The notes: a model not told the origin generated them from the sequence alone. Shown: positions 8,204 through 16,683, counted from the first letter of the stretch. The stretch: 64,000 bases of DNA from an uncultured Collinsella sp. (GCA_900541685.1 UQKM01000003.1:62001-126000), one strand, 5' to 3'. Numbers and translations are program-made.

Positions 8204-9139
8204 TCAGTGTTCGATCCAGCAGCGAAGCGTCTCGCCAGCCTGAAGATGACGAAGGTTCTCGGCGGCGATGTCGACGACGTTGTTGAGCGTGGCCTCTAGG
8301 TGGAACCAGCCGGAGACGTGCGGCGTGATGAGCATGTTGGGCGCATCCCACAGGGGGCTTGCCGCGGGCAGCGGCTCGGGGTCGGTGACATCGACCGCGG
8401 CGCCGGCAAGGTGTCCGGACTCGAGTGCTGCAACCAGGTCGTCGGCAACCACAAGGTCACCGCGGCCGCCGTTGGCAAAGAAGGCGCCCGGCTTCATCGC
8501 GGCGAAGAACTCGGCATTCGCAAGACCGCGGGTCTCGGGCGTGCTGGGCATAAAGGATGCGACGATATCAGCCTCGGCCAGGCGCTCGGACAGGGCGTCC
8601 ATGCCGTCCATGTCCTCAAATACAATGGGGTAGACGAGCGGATGACGCTTGATGCCGCGGACGTGCGCGCCCATGTTGCGGCAGAGCGTTGCGAAGTGAC
8701 CGCCAATGTCGCCCGCGCCCAGCACCAGCACATTGGCATTTTTGAGCGAGGTGACCGGGCCCAAGTCCTCCCAGCGATGCTCGCGCTGCAAGTCGTGGTA
8801 GCCGGGCAGGCGCTTCATCATGGAAAGGACCATGGCAAACATGTGCTCGCTCACGGCCTGGCCGTAGGCGCCGATTGAGCAAGACAGCTTGGCGTCGGCC
8901 GGCACGGTGCCGGCGGCAAGGTAGTCGTCATAGCCCGCGGTCTGCAGTTGCAGCAGTTGAAGGTGCTCGCATGCGGGGAGCATGGCGGGGTCAACGTTGC
9001 CCAGAATCACGTCGGCGTCAGCGACTTGCTCGTGCGTGACAGCGTCGGCGCTCGTGTAGATAAAGTCCTCGCCCGGAGCGCTCGACTCGAGGATCGCTCG
9101 ATGGCGGTCGTTGACGGGCAACAAAACCAAGATGTTCAC
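8204..9139 (-). CDS. D-isomer-specific 2-hydroxyacid dehydrogenase
   Basis: This 311-residue NAD-dependent oxidoreductase resembles phosphoglycerate dehydrogenase and D-lactate dehydrogenase. The nucleotide motif is VLGAGDIGGHFA. Further signs are the GAYGQAVSEHMFAM segment before it, FFANGGRGDLV, the DVTDPEPLP stretch carrying the catalytic Glu, and PHVSGWFHL with the catalytic His. The expected Arg lies in the NGGRGD segment, a variant of the usual N.ARG. The substrate is unknown. I place the start at the GTG at 9139, preceded by GGAGAGGA. An in-frame extension to 9262 would translate a hairpin repeat and is unlikely to be real. Confidence 0.87.
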   Translation of the reverse strand: MNILVLLPVNDRHRAILESSAPGEDFIYTSADAVTHEQVADADVILGNVDPAMLPACEHLQLLQLQTAGYDDYLAAGTVPADAKLSCSIGAYGQAVSEHMFAMVLSMMKRLPGYHDLQREHRWEDLGPVTSLKNANVLVLGAGDIGGHFATLCRNMGAHVRGIKRHPLVYPIVFEDMDGMDALSERLAEADIVASFMPSTPETRGLANAEFFAAMKPGAFFANGGRGDLVVADDLVAALESGHLAGAAVDVTDPEPLPAASPLWDAPNMLITPHVSGWFHLEATLNNVVDIAAENLRHLQAGETLRCWIEH

Positions 9140-9158
9140 AAGCAGTCCTCTCCGTTCA

Positions 9159-9210
9159 ACCTGCCAAAAAGGGACAGGTTTATTTTGGCAGGTTTTATCA
9201 GGCAAAACGT
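9159..9210 (+). repeat. Hairpin repeat, GGGACAGG family, subtype A copy 3
   Basis: ACCTGCCAAAA (9159-9169) pairs with TTTTGGCAGGT (9183-9193). It lies 20 bp upstream of the dehydrogenase GTG and antisense to it. If transcribed, it would form a 5'-UTR hairpin just before the ribosome site. Confidence 0.85.
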
Positions 9211-9220
9211 TCAAACGAAA

Positions 9221-9259
9221 CGCCGGATGCAAGACGAGCATGCCCGTCAGCATCCGGCG
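9221..9259 (-). terminator. Terminator-like hairpin after map
   Basis: CGCCGGATGC (9221-9230) pairs with GCATCCGGCG (9250-9259), 10 bp beyond the map stop. On the minus strand it is followed by TTTCGTTTG. Confidence 0.6.
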
Positions 9260-9268
9260 CATCCACAG

Positions 9269-10156
9269 CTACCAGCTCAGCAGCTCGTAACCGTCCTCGG
9301 TCACCACGAGCTGTACTTCGCACTGGGCCGAATCGCTACCGTCCTTGGTGCGCACACACCAACCGTCACCCTTGCTGATCTTGATGTCGGGCGCTCCGGC
9401 ATTGACCATGGGCTCGATGGTAAAGACCATGCCCGGAGCCATGATGGTGTCCACGTCGGGCGCCTCGGTGGTAAAGCCCACAAACGGGTCCTCGTGGAAC
9501 TCCTTGCCAATGCCGTGTCCGCCGTACTCGCGCACCACGCTAAAACCGGCATCCTCGACGGTCTTTTGCACGGCCTCGGCCATAACGGAGAGCGGCAGCC
9601 ACGGCTTGACGGCGGCCAGGCCCGCTTCCACGCTGGCGCGGGTGACATCGACCAGGCGCCGGCGCTCAGCTGAGACCTCGCCGATGCAGAACATGCGGCT
9701 CGAGTCGCTAAAGTAGCCGTCCAAGATCGTGGAGCAGTCCACGTTGATGATGTCGCCCTCGTGCAGCACATCCGCATCGCAGGGGATACCGTGGCAGACG
9801 ACGTCGTTGATCGAGGTGCACACGCTCTTGGGGTAGCCCTCGTAGTTGAGGTCGGCCGGCGTGCCACCGTGCTCGACGGTGTAGTCGTAGATCATCTGGT
9901 CGATCTGGTTGGTGGTCATGCCCGCGGCGGTGTGCTCGCCCACGTAGTCGAGCACGCCCACGTTGATAGCCGCCGAGCGCTTGATGCCCTCGATATCGGC
10001 GGGCGTTTTGTAGAGCGTGCGGGGCAGAACCTCCCAGCCCTCTTCCCACAAGCGCTCGAGGCGCTCATCAAAGGCGCTATGGCATTTCTTATATTTCTTG
10101 CCGCTGCCGCACCAGCAAGCGTCGTTGCGGCCGGGCATGGGTCCTTTGTCAAACAT
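9269..10156 (-). CDS. map: Type I methionine aminopeptidase with N-terminal SEC-C motif
   Basis: This 295-residue enzyme removes the initiator Met from new proteins. Residues near 10-25 carry CWCGSGKKYKKCH, a SEC-C zinc motif also found in SecA, which may help it dock on the ribosome. The catalytic fold shows NDVVCHGIP, INVDCSTILDGYFSD (two Asp metal ligands), GGHGIGKEFHEDP (His), FTIEPM (Glu) and AQCEVQLVVTEDG (Glu), so all five metal ligands are present. The start at 10156 follows AAGGAAG. It lies upstream of the hydroxyacid dehydrogenase on the same strand, but a terminator and a repeat separate them. Confidence 0.95.
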   Translation of the reverse strand: MFDKGPMPGRNDACWCGSGKKYKKCHSAFDERLERLWEEGWEVLPRTLYKTPADIEGIKRSAAINVGVLDYVGEHTAAGMTTNQIDQMIYDYTVEHGGTPADLNYEGYPKSVCTSINDVVCHGIPCDADVLHEGDIINVDCSTILDGYFSDSSRMFCIGEVSAERRRLVDVTRASVEAGLAAVKPWLPLSVMAEAVQKTVEDAGFSVVREYGGHGIGKEFHEDPFVGFTTEAPDVDTIMAPGMVFTIEPMVNAGAPDIKISKGDGWCVRTKDGSDSAQCEVQLVVTEDGYELLSW

Positions 10157-10241
10157 GGCTAACTTCCTTTCATTCGCAGCTAGTATAGCCCACCCGCAGC
10201 CCCGTCCCAAAAAGACTGCCCTGGGCGGCTGTGCGGCTCTG

Positions 10242-11024
10242 CTAGTAGCTCACCTGGCAGGGAATGCCGAGGGCTTGGACGCGCGCGGCAATGGCGTCGA
10301 GCACCTCGGGCGCCGCTTTAGCAAGGCCGGCGACCGGTGTCTCGCGCGCCACCGTGTAGATGGTCGCTTCTTGCGGGCGAATGCGCTCAAGCGCCGCGAG
10401 CCAGGGGGCAACGTACTCCTCGCCGGTGTTGTCGATGAGCTTGCCCTGATACTCACCGGTCAAAAAGATCGTCTGGATAATAACGTGACCGTCAAAGCTT
10501 GCGAACGTCTCGATCTGGTGCTCGACGTCGTAGGGGCCGACAGGCTGGTCGAGCAGCTGGATAAACGCCGGGTCGACCGTATCGAGCTTAAGAATGTTGT
10601 CGTCGACCATCATGAGCGCATCGTGTACCTGGGGACGGTCGGCGCGCGTGCCGTTGGAGAGCACAGCAATCTTGGTGCTTGGGGCAAGTTCGTCGCGCAG
10701 TGCGACGGCACCGGCGATGGCCTGCGGAAACTCCGGCGCGGCGGTGGGCTCGCCGTTGCCTGCGAAGGTGATTACATCGGGGAGCTCGCCCTCGGCTGCC
10801 ATCTCGTGTAACTTTGCCTCGAGCGCGTCGAGCACCACGGCAGCCGTGTTATACGGCTCGTGGCAGGGGCGCTCGGCGTTGAGGCCGTTTTCGCAGTAAA
10901 TGCAGTCGAACGTGCAGATTTTGCCGCTGGCCGGCATCATGTTGACGCCGAGCGAGAGACCAAGGCGGCGGCTGCGAACGGGCCCAAAGATGGGGCTGGC
11001 ATTCAAAAACGTAGACATAGACAT
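10242..11024 (-). CDS. Radical SAM protein, stand-alone
   Basis: This 260-residue protein has the [4Fe-4S] motif CTFDCIYCENG (CX3CX2C) near residue 40, preceded by FGPVRSRRLGLSLG. It also has a GNGEPTAAPEFP segment typical of the SAM-binding GGEP-like motif. It resembles small radical SAM proteins related to the TYW1/COG0731 type whose substrate is unknown; no auxiliary cluster domain is seen. The start at 11024 follows GAGGAG; the Met two codons on is an alternative. It stands alone between map and a divergent hydrolase. Confidence 0.82.
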   Translation of the reverse strand: MSMSTFLNASPIFGPVRSRRLGLSLGVNMMPASGKICTFDCIYCENGLNAERPCHEPYNTAAVVLDALEAKLHEMAAEGELPDVITFAGNGEPTAAPEFPQAIAGAVALRDELAPSTKIAVLSNGTRADRPQVHDALMMVDDNILKLDTVDPAFIQLLDQPVGPYDVEHQIETFASFDGHVIIQTIFLTGEYQGKLIDNTGEEYVAPWLAALERIRPQEATIYTVARETPVAGLAKAAPEVLDAIAARVQALGIPCQVSY

Positions 11025-11243
11025 ATGCTCCTCAAGACAATTGTGCCTAAGCATAGCATCGGCTCCGAAGCAAGGTGCGGGCTCTTGCTTTACAAGTTTC
11101 GTTTTTGCACGTCGCTCATTATGCCGTGCCATGAAAAGCCTCAGGTCGGGTACAGTTAATCTGTTAACAAAGCGTAAAGCAATGCGGGTCTATCCAACCG
11201 TACTGACGGGCAACTGGATGGGCATTGACGATGGGAACACAGT

Positions 11244-12041
11244 ATGGATTTTACGGTTGAGAATGCGGGCACCACGATCGCCTGTCGCGAGTATGCCGGC
11301 CCGGTTGTATCGTCCGATACGCCCGCCTTGGTGTGCGTGCACGGCGCCTGCGTCGACGGCGTCTTCTTTGACGCCATCGCCCGCGAGCTCAGCCAAGTGT
11401 GCCGCGTCATTGCCTACGACCGCCGCGGCTGCGGCGAGAGCGGCGACGCTGCAGACGGACGCTACGACCTCGCCGCCCAAGCCGCCGACCTGCAGGCCGT
11501 TATCGAGCATATCGGCGCTCCAGCAAACGTGCTCGCGCATAGTGCCGGTACGTTGGTGACCCTGGAGCTTCTCTGTGCCAACCCGACCTTTGTCTCGCGT
11601 GCGATTCTGCATGAACCCGCCGTGACAAGCGAAGGCGCCGGCCTGGGTGCGGCCCCGGTTTTACTCGAGATGATTGCTGCGGGAAAGGTCTCGAGGGCAT
11701 TAAGGGTCTTCCTGGGCGCCATCGGCGATTCGGACCTTCAAGCCCCCAAGTTAACCGAGGCAGAAGCCAAGCATGCCCTGCGCAACGGTCGCAGTTTCAT
11801 GGCAAACGAATACGAGACCACTATGACCTGCGTTCCCGATTGGAAACGCGTCCGCGCATCGAAAACGGTGGCCGCCGTGTTCCTGGGCGAGCTCTCGATT
11901 GGCACGCCCCGCGAGGCGGGCACGAGGACAGCGGCTGAGCTTTTGGATTGTCCGCTCGCAGTAGTTCCCGGCGCGCACAACGGGCTGCGCGATCGCCCAA
12001 CAGCGGCCGCCCAGGCTGTTCGAGGCATCCTGGGGCTCTAG
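11244..12041 (+). CDS. Alpha/beta-fold hydrolase
   Basis: This 265-residue cytoplasmic hydrolase has the oxyanion segment VCVHGACVDG, the second-strand motif YDRRGCGESG, the nucleophile elbow AHSAGT and a C-terminal His in VPGAHNG. The acid is likely Asp in the LLDCPLAV region. Substrate cannot be assigned: relatives include esterases and dienelactone-type or haloperoxidase-like enzymes. The start at 11244 has only a weak GGGA site. It is divergent from the radical SAM gene across about 220 bp. Confidence 0.8.
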   Translation: MDFTVENAGTTIACREYAGPVVSSDTPALVCVHGACVDGVFFDAIARELSQVCRVIAYDRRGCGESGDAADGRYDLAAQAADLQAVIEHIGAPANVLAHSAGTLVTLELLCANPTFVSRAILHEPAVTSEGAGLGAAPVLLEMIAAGKVSRALRVFLGAIGDSDLQAPKLTEAEAKHALRNGRSFMANEYETTMTCVPDWKRVRASKTVAAVFLGELSIGTPREAGTRTAAELLDCPLAVVPGAHNGLRDRPTAAAQAVRGILGL

Positions 12042-12251
12042 CAGTCGCAATCATCAAAACAGGCTTTTCCGTAAACGTTTCGGCTGTGTTAACAAGGGCG
12101 CTCAAAACCCAACGTCTGCGGCATCAGCCCTGCCGTCTGCCAACTCATAAAAAAGAAACGGTATTCACGTGCGTACCTGCATCGACAAGGTGCTACCCTT
12201 GTAACATTTGGTACCCACTGCTACCAAGCGAAACTACTGAAAGGGCCCCCT

Positions 12252-14131
12252 ATGCTCAATAATCACGAGGCCAATCTAACCGACGAGGAGGCTGCCGCCG
12301 AGGTCGCCCGTGTCGCGAAGACCTACCCCGTGGTACGTTTGCTGTCGGCCGACCAGATAACGGGCGATCCCAACTGCCTGCTCGCCGGCGATCGGTGTCC
12401 CTGTCTGCGCCAGTCAGGTCTGGAGGTCTTGGCAGGTTCCGGTGAGGTGTCGGAACGGCTGCTCAACGATGGCGTTGAGTACCGCGCTCGCTTGCGCCCT
12501 CTGAAGGTCGAGGGCGAGCCTCACGTCCTGCTGATGGTGCGTCCGATTGATGAACAGGAGACTGCAGAAGAGGACCTTGTCTACACCGACGTGCTGACGA
12601 ACGTGCGCAATCGCCGATATTACGAGGAAAAGCTTCGCAGCGCCCGCATGCAGGCCGGTGTGGCCATGATCGACCTTGATGATTTTAGGGCCTTCAACGA
12701 TACGTATGGCCGCCATGCCGGCGACCTTGCGCTTGGTGCCGTGGCGACGGCCATACGCAGCGGTGTTCGTTCGACTGACGAGCTTGTGCGTTTTGGCTGC
12801 GATAAGTTTGTGGCCGTCATGCCCAATATTCCCTCTGATGACTTTGCCCGTCGTCTGCGTCAAGTATCCGATGCCGTTCATTCCACGATTATTCCGGGGC
12901 ATGAGCGCGTTAGCTTGACGGCATGCGTTGGTGGCGTTCGCATTAATGGCGAAACGGTCGATGAGGGCGTTAGCCAGGCTGTCCAATTATTGAGCCGCGC
13001 TAAGGCAAAAGCCGGTACAGTCGTGACCGATGCCGAATCCATCGAGGCCTTCCAAAGCGAAAAGCCTACGGTGCTTATTGTCGATGACTCCGAGATGAAC
13101 CGAGCCATTCTCAACGAGATGCTCAAGGACGAGTATTGCATCCTCGAGGCCGATAACGGTCGCGCGGCGCTCGACATGGTCGACCGCTATGGCGATGAGT
13201 TGTCGCTCGTGCTGCTGGACATTGTCATGCCGGGCATGAACGGCTTTGAGGTGCTGGGCGATCTGTCGCGTCGATCGAATATTGACAATTTGCCCGTCAT
13301 CATGATCTCGAGCGAAGATTCCGACGAAGTGGTGCTGCGCGCGTATGAGCTGGGTGCCTCGGACTATGTCAACCGCCCGTTTGACTCCCGTGTCGTGCGC
13401 CGCCGTGTAAGCAACACCATCCGCCTGTACGCCAAACAGCGTCGTCTAACGAGCCTGCTGTCCCAACAGTACAACGAGCGCGTCAAGAACAGCCGCATGC
13501 TCATTGACATCATGGCCGGCGTCATGGAGCTCCGCAATGGCGAGAGCGGCAGGCACGTTGCGAACATCGAGAAGCTGACCGAGCTACTGCTTGCCTGCCT
13601 GGTCCAGCGTAGCGACAACATCTCCCTCGACAACGAGGAGCGCTCCACGATTGCCCTGGCTTCGGCGCTGCACGATATCGGCAAGATGTCGATTGACGAT
13701 GCGATTCTCAACAAGCCCGGGCGCCTCACGCCCGAAGAGTTCGAGATTATGAAGACGCATACCACGATCGGCGCCGACATGCTGCGTGAGTTGGGTCGCC
13801 ATCACGCCGGCAATGCGCTTATGGAATATGCGTACCAGATTGCGCCTGGCATCACGAGCGCTGGGACGGCAAAGGTTATCCCGACGGCCTTAAGGGCGAC
13901 GATATTCCCATCGCCGCACAGGTGGTGTCGGTGGCTGACGTGTACGATGCGCTGACGAGCGTGCGCGTGTACAAGGATGCTATTCCGCACGAGGAGGCGA
14001 TCCAGATGATCCTGGACGGCAAGTGCGGTACCTTTAACCCGCTGCTGCTCGACTGCCTGCTCGAGGTGCAAGACCGTATTGCCGAAACATTGGCGCGCCC
14101 CGCCGAGGTCGTTGCGCTTCCTACGATTTAG
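12252..14131 (+). pseudogene. GGDEF-REC-HD-GYP signalling protein, frameshifted
   Basis: Restored, this gene would encode about 626 residues. Order: an N-terminal sensor-like stretch (1-100); a diguanylate-cyclase fold (about 110-265) whose active motif is degenerate, FGCDKF in place of GGDEF; a receiver domain (about 272-390) with phospho-acceptor LLDIVMPGMNG; and an HD-GYP phosphodiesterase domain (from about 415) with LHDIGK. At 13844-13846 one base is missing (GCGCCTGG where GCGCGCTGG is expected), so the frame changes just before WHHERWDGKGYP. The upstream frame then runs to a stop at 13955 with unrelated residues. The remainder (VVSVADVYDALTS and on) continues in the other frame to 14131. 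Either a natural mutation or a sequencing error. GAAAGGG precedes the start. Confidence 0.85.
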
Positions 14132-14154
14132 TTTGACCAAAGGAGTTTGAATCC

Positions 14155-14511
14155 ATGATTTCCATGCGTGAGGCGTATGAGAAAATCGGCGCCAATTATG
14201 ATGACGCTTGCACTCGGCTGATGGGCGAGGAGATGCTTGCCCGTTTTGCCCTCAAGTTTTTGGATGACGAGAGCATGGACAAGCTGGAAGCTGCCATGGC
14301 GGCAGGAGACGCCAGGGAAGCGTTTATGGCGGCGCACACGCTCAAGGGCGTGAGCCAGAACCTGGGATTCGATAATCTGTTCGAGCCGGCGGTCGTGGTG
14401 ACCGAAGCGCTGCGCGGTGCCGATACTGTTGACGGCGCTCGTGAGGGAATGCATGCGCTGCAGCAGCAATATGCGGCCACGATGTCGGCCCTGCGCGAGG
14501 CGGCTGAATAA
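14155..14511 (+). CDS. Hpt-domain phosphotransfer protein
   Basis: This 118-residue helical protein has the histidine phosphotransfer motif AAHTLKGVSQNLG, with the His as phosphoryl carrier. No kinase or other domain is attached. AAAGGAG precedes the ATG, 23 bp after the HD-GYP gene. The obvious partner is the receiver domain in that upstream protein, fed by a hybrid kinase encoded elsewhere. Confidence 0.87.
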   Translation: MISMREAYEKIGANYDDACTRLMGEEMLARFALKFLDDESMDKLEAAMAAGDAREAFMAAHTLKGVSQNLGFDNLFEPAVVVTEALRGADTVDGAREGMHALQQQYAATMSALREAAE

Positions 14512-14537
14512 GAGCTTACGTGCATTGTGATGACTAT

Positions 14538-14601
14538 GAGCGTGGATAATCTCCCGTTTTAGGCCCGGTGGCGGTCTCAAAGTGGGAGATTATCCACGCT
14601 C
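14538..14601. repeat. Palindromic element with perfect 18-bp arms
   Basis: GAGCGTGGATAATCTCCC (14538-14555) and GGGAGATTATCCACGCTC (14584-14601) are exact reverse complements with a 28-nt loop. It lies 27 bp past the Hpt stop and could serve as its terminator. There is no T run. Confidence 0.7.
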
Positions 14602-14716
14602 GTTCGGTAAGTGTCCAAAAATTCACTCTCGCGCACTGGCGGGGCTTTCCGCATGCAATCCATATCGTTGTTCGATAAACTATTCGGATAACGATAGATT
14701 CGATGAGGGTGAGTGT

Positions 14717-15277
14717 ATGTCCAACAGCGTTCAGCGTATGGCCAAGGCGGGCGAGACTGTAAGGAAGCTTGGCTTTTGCATGGCGGTCGTTTTTGCGGGA
14801 ATGCTCGTCGCTTTTGCCGCGTTGGTTGTTTACGTGATCTGGTATGCGGTTGCAAACGTTGTTTCTGTCGATTCTTTCGGTGTCGTGACGCTTCTCGATG
14901 GCGGGAGCATCGTTATCCCAAGCGGGCTGTGCCTGGCACTCGTCGTGAGTGTTTCGCTTGTCGTTTTGTGCGGAATCAGCCGTGACATTTCGCGGGGCGT
15001 ATCGCCCTTTACCAGGGCGCATGTGCGGCTTATCCGTGTTCTCGCGCTTGCCTTTGCTGTTAACGCCGCGGTTTCGCTTGTTGGTGCCTATGGATCGGTC
15101 AATCTTACCATTGGTGGGCTGGAGCTTTGCGTCGTGCCTCATTCCTTCGTTATCGCGATTTGCCAGGGCGTTGCCTTTGACGCGGGGTCGCTTATCGGCG
15201 CGGCCGTCTGTTTGTTTGTCTCGGTGATCTGGAGCTATGCCTCGCTGCTCCAGGAGCAGTCTGACGAGCTTGTGTAG
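14717..15277 (+). CDS. DUF2975-family membrane protein
   Basis: This 186-residue protein has four predicted membrane helices: about residues 18-45, 70-90, 110-130 and 150-175. The start at 14717 (MSNSVQRMAK) follows GATGAGGG. The next gene, a small XRE regulator, begins 8 bp after its stop. DUF2975 proteins are often paired with such regulators, as in the YoaS/YozG pair of Bacillus. By analogy the membrane protein may control the regulator, but no function is established. It opens the more AT-rich RiPP island. Confidence 0.75.
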   Translation: MSNSVQRMAKAGETVRKLGFCMAVVFAGMLVAFAALVVYVIWYAVANVVSVDSFGVVTLLDGGSIVIPSGLCLALVVSVSLVVLCGISRDISRGVSPFTRAHVRLIRVLALAFAVNAAVSLVGAYGSVNLTIGGLELCVVPHSFVIAICQGVAFDAGSLIGAAVCLFVSVIWSYASLLQEQSDELV

Positions 15278-15285
15278 GAGGAAAC

Positions 15286-15615
15286 ATGAGCTATCTCATC
15301 ATCGAGCTTGAGACGCAGCTGCTTAAGACCGGAAAGACCAGCTCTGATCTGATTCGTGCCACGGGGCATACTCCGGCTAATATTTCTAAGCTAAGAAATG
15401 GAAAAATTAAAGCTATTCGTCTTAAGACGCTTCTTGAAATCTGTGATGAGCTTGATTGTCAACCGGGAGATATTATTCAGCGCGTGAGCGAGAAAGAGCT
15501 CGAGGAACTTATTGTCGAGCGCGCGAAGAATGCCGTGAGGCAGATGCGGGATGGCAGAGGCAATGAGGCGTCGCTTCCGACATCGGTCTTCGCTGTAGAT
15601 TTGAGCGACGAGTAG
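15286..15615 (+). CDS. Small XRE-family regulator, YozG-like
   Basis: This 109-residue protein is mostly a Cro/CI helix-turn-helix: LLKTGKTSSDLIRATGHT then NISKLRNGKIKAIRLKTL and LEICDELDCQPGDIIQ. A charged C-terminal tail of about 35 residues follows. GTAGGAGGAAAC gives a strong ribosome site overlapping the end of the DUF2975 gene, so the two are co-translated. Being just upstream of the peptide gene at 15761, it is a candidate regulator of that locus. Confidence 0.85.
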   Translation: MSYLIIELETQLLKTGKTSSDLIRATGHTPANISKLRNGKIKAIRLKTLLEICDELDCQPGDIIQRVSEKELEELIVERAKNAVRQMRDGRGNEASLPTSVFAVDLSDE

Positions 15616-15652
15616 CATAAAAAGAACAACTATAACGAAATATCAGTGTAAC

Positions 15653-15682
15653 GGAACCCGTGTCTAACACGGATTCTTTGTT
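15653..15682 (+). terminator. Terminator after the XRE gene
   Basis: CCGTGT (15658-15663) pairs with ACACGG (15667-15672), with further pairing outside and TTCTTTGTTT after it. It separates the regulator pair from the peptide transcript. Confidence 0.55.
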
Positions 15683-15693
15683 TATTAATTATC

Positions 15694-15722
15694 TTGACAA
15701 ATATAAGTTATCGGCAAACAAT
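15694..15722 (+). promoter_or_regulatory. Probable promoter of the six-cysteine peptide gene
   Basis: TTGACA at 15694-15699 is a consensus -35 box. With a 17-bp spacer the -10 would be AACAAT (15717-15722), which is weak. The stretch is strikingly AT-rich for this window. Confidence 0.5.
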
Positions 15723-15760
15723 AACATCAAGAACGAACGATAAAAGAAAGGAGGAACGAT

Positions 15761-15889
15761 ATGAGCTGGATTGTAAAGCCGAGTTATGTGGACCCCGGTG
15801 GTGGGTGCAACGGTTACTGCAAGGCATTCTGTGGAGCACGCGTCTGCGTCAATAACTGCAGCAAAAACTTGTGTGTTGTTAATTTCTAG
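15761..15889 (+). CDS. Cysteine-rich RiPP precursor peptide, 42 aa
   Basis: A short gene with a near-ideal ribosome site (AAAGGAGGAACGAT) encodes a 42-residue peptide. It begins MSWIVKPSYVDPGGG and carries cysteines at 16, 20, 24, 29, 33 and 38, with spacing CX3CX3CX4CX3CX4C. The C-terminal half has no Asp or Glu. There is no classical double-glycine cleavage site; GGG at 13-15 just before the first Cys could mark a leader-core border. A strong hairpin follows, then transporter genes and a radical SAM/SPASM enzyme, the usual setting for thioether-bridged peptides. The MxWIVKP start reminds me of Clo7bot-type Cys-rich peptides, but that is memory, not a search. The mature activity is unknown; a bacteriocin is plausible. 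Confidence 0.85.
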   Translation: MSWIVKPSYVDPGGGCNGYCKAFCGARVCVNNCSKNLCVVNF

Positions 15890-15897
15890 CAGTTGCA

Positions 15898-15937
15898 GCT
15901 GCTGCCAGGCGACAGTCTGGCAGCAGCGGTTTTGTTA
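15898..15937 (+). terminator. Attenuator/terminator after the peptide gene
   Basis: GCTGCTGCCAG (15898-15908) pairs perfectly with CTGGCAGCAGC (15917-15927), followed by GGTTTTGTT. Partial read-through would give many more peptide transcripts than transporter and maturase transcripts, as is common in RiPP operons. Confidence 0.8.
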
Positions 15938-15957
15938 TCAAGCAGAATAGGAGGCCA

Positions 15958-16683
15958 ATGAGCGCATCAGCGATAAAGCTATCAAAGGTGTCAAAGCGCT
16001 ATGGAAAACGGTGTGTGTTGCATGACGTTTCCTTCGAGGTGAATCAGTCTGAACTTTGCGCCCTTGTTGGTGCAAACGGGGCGGGCAAAAGCACGCTTAT
16101 TAAAATAGTGCTGGGCCTCTGTGAGCCATCGTCGGGGAGCGTGGAGCTCTTTGGAGGCAAGTCGAAAAAAGAGCTGAGCCTGATGCGTACGCGTGTCGGC
16201 TATGTGCCAGATTCCAGCGGAGCATACCAATCCCTCAGTGCGGTGGAGAATCTTCGGATCCGATGTGCGGAATGGGGGCTCGATGAGACACGTGAGGTTC
16301 CTCGCGTCTTGGGCCTAGTCGGGCTGGACGTCGATGAGAAAAAGAGCGTGAGCAGTTTTTCTCTGGGAATGAAACGGCGACTGGATATAGCTACGGCTTT
16401 GTTGGGCGACACCGATGTACTAATTTTCGATGAGCCGGCAAATGGGTTGGACCCGCTGGGCATCGAGAGTATATGGGCCCTTATCGGCCGATTGAATCGA
16501 GAACAGGGTAAGACCATGCTCATCTCTAGCCATGATTTGGATGAGTTGGCATCGGTTGCAACAAGTTGCGTGTTTCTTCATGACGGCGAACTGCTAAAAA
16601 AGGAATCGATGGACGTCATAAGGGATGGGGCGTCGTCCCTAAAAGAGTATTACAGGCGCTTGATGAAGGCGGTCTCGCTATGA
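15958..16683 (+). CDS. ABC transporter ATP-binding protein, LanF/BcrA-like
   Basis: This 241-residue ATPase has Walker A GANGAGKST, signature FSLGMKRRLDIA and Walker B VLIFDEPANGLDP, with switch motif SSHD. ATAGGAGG precedes the ATG. The next two genes are similar-size permeases, overlapping or nearly so, giving the ATPase-permease-permease pattern of LanFEG/BcrAB-type self-protection exporters. In a RiPP locus the likely job is immunity against the mature peptide. Confidence 0.88.
   Translation: MSASAIKLSKVSKRYGKRCVLHDVSFEVNQSELCALVGANGAGKSTLIKIVLGLCEPSSGSVELFGGKSKKELSLMRTRVGYVPDSSGAYQSLSAVENLRIRCAEWGLDETREVPRVLGLVGLDVDEKKSVSSFSLGMKRRLDIATALLGDTDVLIFDEPANGLDPLGIESIWALIGRLNREQGKTMLISSHDLDELASVATSCVFLHDGELLKKESMDVIRDGASSLKEYYRRLMKAVSL

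Noticed and set aside
9140..9262. N-terminal extension of the hydroxyacid dehydrogenase through the hairpin repeat
   Set aside because: It would translate the repeat; the GTG at 9139 has a good ribosome site and starts the conserved fold.
10198..10220. Short match AGCCCCGTCCCAAA..GACTGC, also present near 47864
   Set aside because: Only two imperfect copies without a hairpin; possibly decayed relatives of the GGGACAG family, but too weak to call.
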